A DNA stretch of 53,370 nt from Streptomyces griseicoloratus (GTDB taxonomy: Bacteria > Actinomycetota > Actinomycetes > Streptomycetales > Streptomycetaceae). The stretch covers positions 1 through 53,370 of the forward strand of contig NZ_JACVQF010000176.1 of NCBI RefSeq assembly GCF_014534645.1, given 5' to 3'. Below are positions 48,960 through 53,370 of this stretch, one piece after another. Numbering within the stretch: the first letter of the stretch is position 1; each line of letters begins with the position of its first letter. A model generated the notes under the pieces. It saw only the letters and a list, made by a program, of their open reading frames with translations. It was not told where the DNA came from and ran no database searches. Made by a program: the position numbers and the translations under genes.

Positions 48960-50720
48960 ATGTCCTTCTCCCGTAGAAACTTCCTCATCGCCACCGGCGT
49001 GGTCGCGGCCTCGTCCTCGGTCCTGACCGCGTGCGGCGGCGAGGGCGGCGGCGGTTCTGCCAAGAACGACGCCCCCAAGGTCAGCGGCAGCAAGACCATG
49101 GAGATCCCGGTCGGCACCAAGGCCGACTCCACCGGCCCGGCCCCCGAGGTCAAGGGCGCGGTGAAGGGCGGGACGGCGTACTCGCTGGACCAGTTCGACA
49201 TGGACCACATGGACCCGGCGCAGATCTACAACTCCACCGAGGCCGCCATCACCGTGCCCCTGCTGCGCGGTCTGACCGGCTACAAGATCGACGACAAGGG
49301 CGGCTGCACCCTGGTCGGCGACGCCGCCACCGACGCCGGCACGATGAAGGACGGCGGCAAGACCTGGTCCTTCACCCTGAAGGACGGCCTGAAGTGGGAG
49401 GACGGCTCGGACGTCACCATGGACGACGTCCGCCACACCTTCGAGCGCACCTTCGCCTCGTTCATCACCGAGGGCCCGATCTACGTCCAGTCGTGGCTGG
49501 AGGGCGGCGACAAGTACGAGGGCCCGTACGACGGCAAGCACCTCGACTCGATCGAGATCGACGGCAACACCGTCACCTTCCGCCTCAACGAGGCACGCGG
49601 TGACTTCAACTACACGCTCGCCATGCGCGGTTACGCGCTGGTGTCGAAGAAGAACGACACCAAGGAGAAGTACGACAAGCGTCCGTTCTCCTGCGGCCCG
49701 TACAAGATCGAGAGCCGCAGCGTCGGCAAGTCGATGACGTACGTGCGCAACGAGCACTGGGACCCGAAGACGGACCCGATCCGCAACGCCTACCCGGACA
49801 AGTTCCACTTCCAGTTCGGCTTCCAGGCGCTGGCCGCCACCGACCGCTTCATCGCGGACAAGGGCAACGACCAGTACGCGATGGTGATCTTCAACGAGGT
49901 CGCCCCCGAGCGCATCGCCCAGGTGCTGACCAACGCCGAGCTGAAGAAGCGCGTCCTCACCCAGGTCGACACCGTCACCTACTACTGGCCGATCAACACC
50001 ACCCGCATCAAGGACGTCAAGGTCCGCCAGGCCATCAACTACGCCTGGCCGCACCAGCAGCTGCAGACCATCCGCGGCGGTGCCGCCAGCACCGAGATCG
50101 CGACCACGATCCTCAGCCCGGTGACCCCCGGCCACGAGAAGTTCGACCTGTACGGCACGACCAAGAAGCCCGGCGGCGACCCGGCCAAGGCAAAGGAGCT
50201 GCTGAAGGAGGCCGGCAAGGTCGGCCAGAAGCTGGTCATCGCCTACCAGCAGTCGGACAACGCGGTGAAGCAGGCCGTCGCGATCAAGAACGCCCTGGAG
50301 GCCGCCGGCTTCAAGGTCGTCAACAAGCAGGTCGACAAGTCGACCTTCTACACGCAGATCGGCAAGATCGACAACGGGTACGACCTGTTCGCCGCGGGCT
50401 GGAGCCCGGACTGGCCGAACGGCTACTCGGTCTTCTACCCCTGCTGGCACGGCGAGAACATCGGCGACGGCCGCAACAACTACGCCCAGCTCAACGACAC
50501 GGGCGTGAACAAGGCCATCGACGCCGCCTCCAAGATCACGAACCCGGAGGAGGCCAACAAGGCCTGGGGCGCCATCGACCGCCAGATCATGGAGCTGGCG
50601 CCGGTCGTCCCGGACTACCACTCCATCCGCAACTGGATGTACGGATCGAAGATCGGCAACGTCGTGTACGACGCCGGCAACACGTGCATCGCCCTCTGCA
50701 AGATGTACGTCAAGAAGTAA
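48960..50720 (+). CDS. bldKB: BldKB-like peptide-binding lipoprotein (twin-arginine signal)
   Basis: This 586-residue family 5 substrate-binding protein begins SRRNFLIATGVVAASSSVLTACGG, a twin-arginine motif followed by the lipobox LTAC. It is therefore probably exported folded by Tat and then lipidated. The mature part carries the signature DGLKWEDGSDVTMDDVRHTFERTF and a long C-terminal lobe rich in Tyr and Lys. It is the second gene of the operon and the receptor that selects the imported peptide. A strong hairpin follows. The ATG at 48960 begins the Tat signal; its ribosome site is weak (CAGGTG). Confidence 0.85.
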   Translation: MSFSRRNFLIATGVVAASSSVLTACGGEGGGGSAKNDAPKVSGSKTMEIPVGTKADSTGPAPEVKGAVKGGTAYSLDQFDMDHMDPAQIYNSTEAAITVPLLRGLTGYKIDDKGGCTLVGDAATDAGTMKDGGKTWSFTLKDGLKWEDGSDVTMDDVRHTFERTFASFITEGPIYVQSWLEGGDKYEGPYDGKHLDSIEIDGNTVTFRLNEARGDFNYTLAMRGYALVSKKNDTKEKYDKRPFSCGPYKIESRSVGKSMTYVRNEHWDPKTDPIRNAYPDKFHFQFGFQALAATDRFIADKGNDQYAMVIFNEVAPERIAQVLTNAELKKRVLTQVDTVTYYWPINTTRIKDVKVRQAINYAWPHQQLQTIRGGAASTEIATTILSPVTPGHEKFDLYGTTKKPGGDPAKAKELLKEAGKVGQKLVIAYQQSDNAVKQAVAIKNALEAAGFKVVNKQVDKSTFYTQIGKIDNGYDLFAAGWSPDWPNGYSVFYPCWHGENIGDGRNNYAQLNDTGVNKAIDAASKITNPEEANKAWGAIDRQIMELAPVVPDYHSIRNWMYGSKIGNVVYDAGNTCIALCKMYVKK

Positions 50721-50730
50721 GCGCGCACGA

Positions 50731-50771
50731 TCCCTCGGGGCGGCCACCACCCGTACGGCCGCCCCGAGGGA
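50731..50771 (+). terminator. 15-bp intercistronic hairpin after bldKB
   Basis: The perfect stem 50731-50745 with 50757-50771 lies 10 bases after the bldKB stop and 51 bases before bldKC. In an operon this is more likely a partial terminator or 3' stabiliser that raises binding-protein levels than a full stop. Confidence 0.75.
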
Positions 50772-50822
50772 CCCACCCCCTCCACCCCCGGCGACGGCGC
50801 CCCGTCCGGAAAGTCACGCCCC

Positions 50823-51803
50823 ATGCTCCGCTTCCTAGTCCGCCGAGTCTCCGGCGCGATGGTCATCCTGCTGATCATCAGTGCCGTCACCTTCTGGCTC
50901 TTCTACGCAGTTCCGCGTGACCCCGCGATGATGTCCTGCGGCAAGAACTGCACGCCGGAGGCGCTGGAGCAGATCCGGCAGAACCTGGGCATCGACGAGT
51001 CGATCATCATGCAGTACTGGCACTGGCTCGTGGGCGTCTTCGCCGGCCGCGACTACGGCGGGTACGGCTACTGCGACGCGCCCTGCCTCGGCTACTCCTT
51101 CGCCAACAGCGAGCCCGTCTTCGGCACGATCATGGACCGGCTGCCGCTGACCCTCTCGCTCGCCTTCGGGTCGGCCGTCGTCTTCCTGATCGTCGGCGTC
51201 GGCGCGGGCATGCTCGCCGCCGTCAAGCAGGGCAAGTTCCTGGACAAGTTCGCCAGCTCCGTGTCGCTGCTCGGCTCCTCGCTGCAGATCTACTTCGTCG
51301 GCTACATCGCGATGTACTTCCTGGTCGCGCAGCTCGGCATCCTCAGCCAGCCGTCGTACACGCCGCTCACCGAGAACCCGGCCGCGTGGTTCTCCGGACT
51401 GCTGCTGCCCTGGCTGGTGCTGTCGATCATCTTCACCGCCAACTACACCCGCATGACGCGCTCCCAGTTGGTGGAGCAGCTCAACGAGGACTACGTCCGC
51501 ACCGCCCGGGCCAAGGGCCTGTCCCGGAAGAACGTCTTCTTCCGGTTCGCCTGGCGTGGCGCCATGGGCCCCATCGTCACCATCTTCGGCATCGACCTCG
51601 GTGTCCTGATCGGCGGCGCGATCATCACCGAGTCGGTCTTCTCCCTGCAGGGCGTCGGCCGGCTCGCGATCCAGGCCGTGGACCAGAGCGACCTGCCCAT
51701 GCAGCTCGGTGTCACCGTGCTGGCGGCCGGCGCGATCGTGTTCTTCAACATCATCGTCGACGCCGTCTACGCCCTCATCGACCCGCGGATCCGGCTCGCC
51801 TGA
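50823..51803 (+). CDS. bldKC: BldKC-like peptide ABC permease (OppB type)
   Basis: This 326-residue protein starts MLRFLVRRVSGAMVILLIISAVTFWLF, an OppB-type N-terminus. An external loop has Cys residues (MMSCGKNCTPEALEQIRQNLG and YGYCDAPCLGYS). The EAA loop is RTARAKGLSRKNVFFRFAWRGAMGPIV and the end is VYALIDPRIRLA. It forms the channel with BldKA. Two CxxxC pairs in the first external loop are notable and may form disulfides. Confidence 0.85.
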   Translation: MLRFLVRRVSGAMVILLIISAVTFWLFYAVPRDPAMMSCGKNCTPEALEQIRQNLGIDESIIMQYWHWLVGVFAGRDYGGYGYCDAPCLGYSFANSEPVFGTIMDRLPLTLSLAFGSAVVFLIVGVGAGMLAAVKQGKFLDKFASSVSLLGSSLQIYFVGYIAMYFLVAQLGILSQPSYTPLTENPAAWFSGLLLPWLVLSIIFTANYTRMTRSQLVEQLNEDYVRTARAKGLSRKNVFFRFAWRGAMGPIVTIFGIDLGVLIGGAIITESVFSLQGVGRLAIQAVDQSDLPMQLGVTVLAAGAIVFFNIIVDAVYALIDPRIRLA

Positions 51804-51850
51804 CCTCCGCCGCTGCCCCTACCCCCGCATCACCTCCTGGAGCGTCCCCC

Positions 51851-52888
51851 GTGACGAGCACCGATCAGCAGCCCTTCCTCTCCGTCAAGGACCTGAAGGT
51901 CCACTTCTCCACCGAGGACGGCATCGTCAAGGCCGTCGACGGGCTCTCCTTCGATCTCGCCAAGGGCAAGACGCTCGGCATCGTGGGTGAATCGGGCTCG
52001 GGCAAGTCGGTCACCAACCTGACGATCCTGGGCCTGCACGACCGGGACCGCACCGCCATCGAGGGCGAGATCCTCCTCGACGGCAAGGACCTGCTCACCG
52101 CCTCCGAGCGGGAGCTGGAGCGGCTGCGCGGCAACAAGATGTCCATGATCTTCCAGGACGCGCTGGCCTCGCTGTCGCCGTACCACACCATCGGCAAGCA
52201 GATCGGCGAGACGTACCGCAAGCACACCGGCGCCTCCAAGAAGGAGGCCCGGGAGCGGGCGATCGAGATGCTGCGCCGGGTGGGCATCCCGCAGCCGGAC
52301 GTGCGGGTGGACGACTACCCGCACCAGTTCTCCGGTGGTATGCGCCAGCGCGCGATGATCGCGATGGCCCTGGTCTGCGACCCCGAGCTGCTGATCGCCG
52401 ACGAGCCGACCACGGCCCTCGACGTGACGGTCCAGGCCCAGATCATGGACCTGCTCAAGGACCTCCAGCAGGAGTTCGGCACCGCCATCATCTTCATCAC
52501 CCACGACCTCGGGGTCATCGCCGACATCGCGGACGACGTACTGGTGATGTACGGCGGCCGGTGTGTGGAGCGCGGCACCAAGCACGAGGTCCTCCGCACT
52601 CCGCAGCACCCCTACACGCTGGGCCTCATGAGCTCCATGCCTAGCCTGGACGGACCGGTGGACGTACCCCTGTCGCCGATCCCGGGCTCGCCGCCCTCGC
52701 TGCTCAACCCGCCCTCCGGCTGCCGCTTCCACCCCCGGTGCGCCTTCGTCGAGAAGGTGCCGGGCGGACGCTGCTCCGCGGAGCGGCCGCTGCTGGACGT
52801 GGTCGACGGCCGGGGCTCGGCCTGTCACCTGCCGCCGGAGCAGCGTAGGGAACTCTTCGCCGACTTCGCCGGTACGCGGCACAACTGA
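51851..52888 (+). CDS. bldKD: BldKD-like peptide ABC ATP-binding protein (OppD type)
   Basis: GTG 51851 is chosen from TGGAG 9 bases upstream; it gives 345 residues. Walker A is [12 protein letters not shown], the Q-loop is [15 protein letters not shown], the signature is [15 protein letters not shown] and Walker B is [12 protein letters not shown]. The C-terminal Cys region is [21 protein letters not shown]. It powers BldK import with BldKE. It begins 47 bases after bldKC. Confidence 0.87.
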   Translation: MTSTDQQPFLSVKDLKVHFSTEDGIVKAVDGLSFDLAKGKTLGIVGESGSGKSVTNLTILGLHDRDRTAIEGEILLDGKDLLTASERELERLRGNKMSMIFQDALASLSPYHTIGKQIGETYRKHTGASKKEARERAIEMLRRVGIPQPDVRVDDYPHQFSGGMRQRAMIAMALVCDPELLIADEPTTALDVTVQAQIMDLLKDLQQEFGTAIIFITHDLGVIADIADDVLVMYGGRCVERGTKHEVLRTPQHPYTLGLMSSMPSLDGPVDVPLSPIPGSPPSLLNPPSGCRFHPRCAFVEKVPGGRCSAERPLLDVVDGRGSACHLPPEQRRELFADFAGTRHN

Positions 52889-52914
52889 CGTACAAGAGAC
52901 GGGACTTCACCATC

Positions 52915-53370
52915 ATGAGCAACGCGGAACCGCTCCTGGACGTCAGCGGTCTGACCAAGCACTTCCCCATCAAGGGCGGCTTCCCGATCGCGCGCACGGT
53001 CGGCGCCGTCCAGGCCGTCGACGGGCTCGACTTCCAGGTCGCCGAGGGCGAGAGCCTGGGGCTGGTCGGTGAGTCGGGCTGCGGCAAGTCGACGACCGGC
53101 CGGCTGATCACGCGCCTGCTGGAGCCGACCGGCGGCAGGATCTCCTACCGCGGCCAGGACATCACCCACGCCAAGCGCAAGCAGCTGGCGCCCATCCGGT
53201 CCGAGATCCAGATGATCTTCCAGGACCCGTATGCGTCCCTCAACCCGCGCCAGACCGTGGGTAAGATCATCTCCGGACCCATGGAGATCAACGACATCAA
53301 CCCGGCCGGCGGACGCGAGAAGCGCGTCCGCGAGCTGCTGGAGATCGTCGGTCTGAACCCGGAGCACTAC
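52915..53370 (+). CDS. bldKE: BldKE-like peptide ABC ATP-binding protein (OppF type), 3' end outside the window
   Basis: The first 152 codons are present. They include LLDVSGLTKHFPIKGG, Walker [14 protein letters not shown] and the Q-loop FQDPYASLNPRQTVG, and stop at the window edge before the signature and Walker B. It lies 26 bases after bldKD. The ATG at 52915 has a weak ribosome site (GAGACGGGA). It is the last gene of the bldK order. Confidence 0.85.
   Translation, partial: MSNAEPLLDVSGLTKHFPIKGGFPIARTVGAVQAVDGLDFQVAEGESLGLVGESGCGKSTTGRLITRLLEPTGGRISYRGQDITHAKRKQLAPIRSEIQMIFQDPYASLNPRQTVGKIISGPMEINDINPAGGREKRVRELLEIVGLNPEHY

Overview
This 53.4 kb window is ordinary chromosomal DNA of a Streptomyces (or very close relative). 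GC content is very high with strongly GC-biased third codon positions, GTG and TTG starts are common, genes are tightly packed, and the gene set is Streptomyces-typical (DUF6758, DUF3117, an XRE/DUF397 pair, mshB). From memory, the right end has the same gene order as the S. coelicolor bldK cluster (SCO5112-5116), and the window appears to run through the chromosomal interval to its left in reverse SCO order. I see no tRNA, rRNA, CRISPR array, insertion sequence or intact prophage.

Layout. 0-7 kb: tail of an unidentified gene, alpha/beta hydrolase, NYN-domain protein, a 50-residue conserved protein, MarC membrane protein, PHP phosphoesterase, DUF6758, an MFS transporter with a palindromic operator candidate, and a suppressor-of-fused (SUFU) domain protein. 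7-12.2 kb: a magnesium block with corA behind a 500-base structured leader, a small hypothetical gene, a lipoprotein, a soluble PRC-barrel/MgtE-N/CBS protein and a DUF1003 membrane protein. 12-20 kb: mrp, then on the minus strand an ECF sigma factor (mycobacterial SigE type), its zinc anti-sigma factor, an HtrA/DegP protease and TatB, with an O-methyltransferase that appears to start at ATT. 20-30 kb: DUF3117, enoyl-CoA hydratase, tagA, a DivIVA-like protein, folP2, LOG-family protein, dapE, a lysozyme-like membrane-anchored protein, a small secreted protein, dapC and fdxA. Between these lie two repeat-rich gaps. 30-39.5 kb: GNAT acetyltransferase, SirB1 protein, a two-gene secreted island (peptidase-inhibitor I36 plus lipoprotein), a large peptidoglycan-binding membrane protein, DUF6113, mshB, XRE/DUF397 and a 64-residue membrane peptide. 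39.5-53.4 kb: an S9 prolyl-oligopeptidase-like peptidase and two divergent oligopeptide ABC transporter operons; the right one is bldKA-E, with bldKE cut by the window edge.

How the genes work together. Several modules are visible: envelope stress (sigma/anti-sigma/HtrA/TatB), magnesium homeostasis (CorA, MgtE-N protein, DUF1003), diaminopimelate synthesis (dapE, dapC), mycothiol synthesis (mshB), and peptide breakdown and import (S9 peptidase, two Opp systems). The order mshB, fdx, aminotransferase, dapE, LOG, folP2, tagA, DUF3117, methyltransferase, sigE, rseA, htrA, tatB, mrp, DUF1003, MgtE-N, corA closely follows Mycobacterium tuberculosis Rv1170 to Rv1239 as I remember it, so this is a deeply conserved actinobacterial block. 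The least explained parts are the corA leader with two overlapping tiny ORFs (one with a Pro-Pro-Pro run), near-perfect palindromes that form the 3' coding ends of two genes, the ATT start, a 74-base tandem repeat that copies a gene's 3' end, and eight genes whose -10 box sits exactly where a leaderless transcript would need it.
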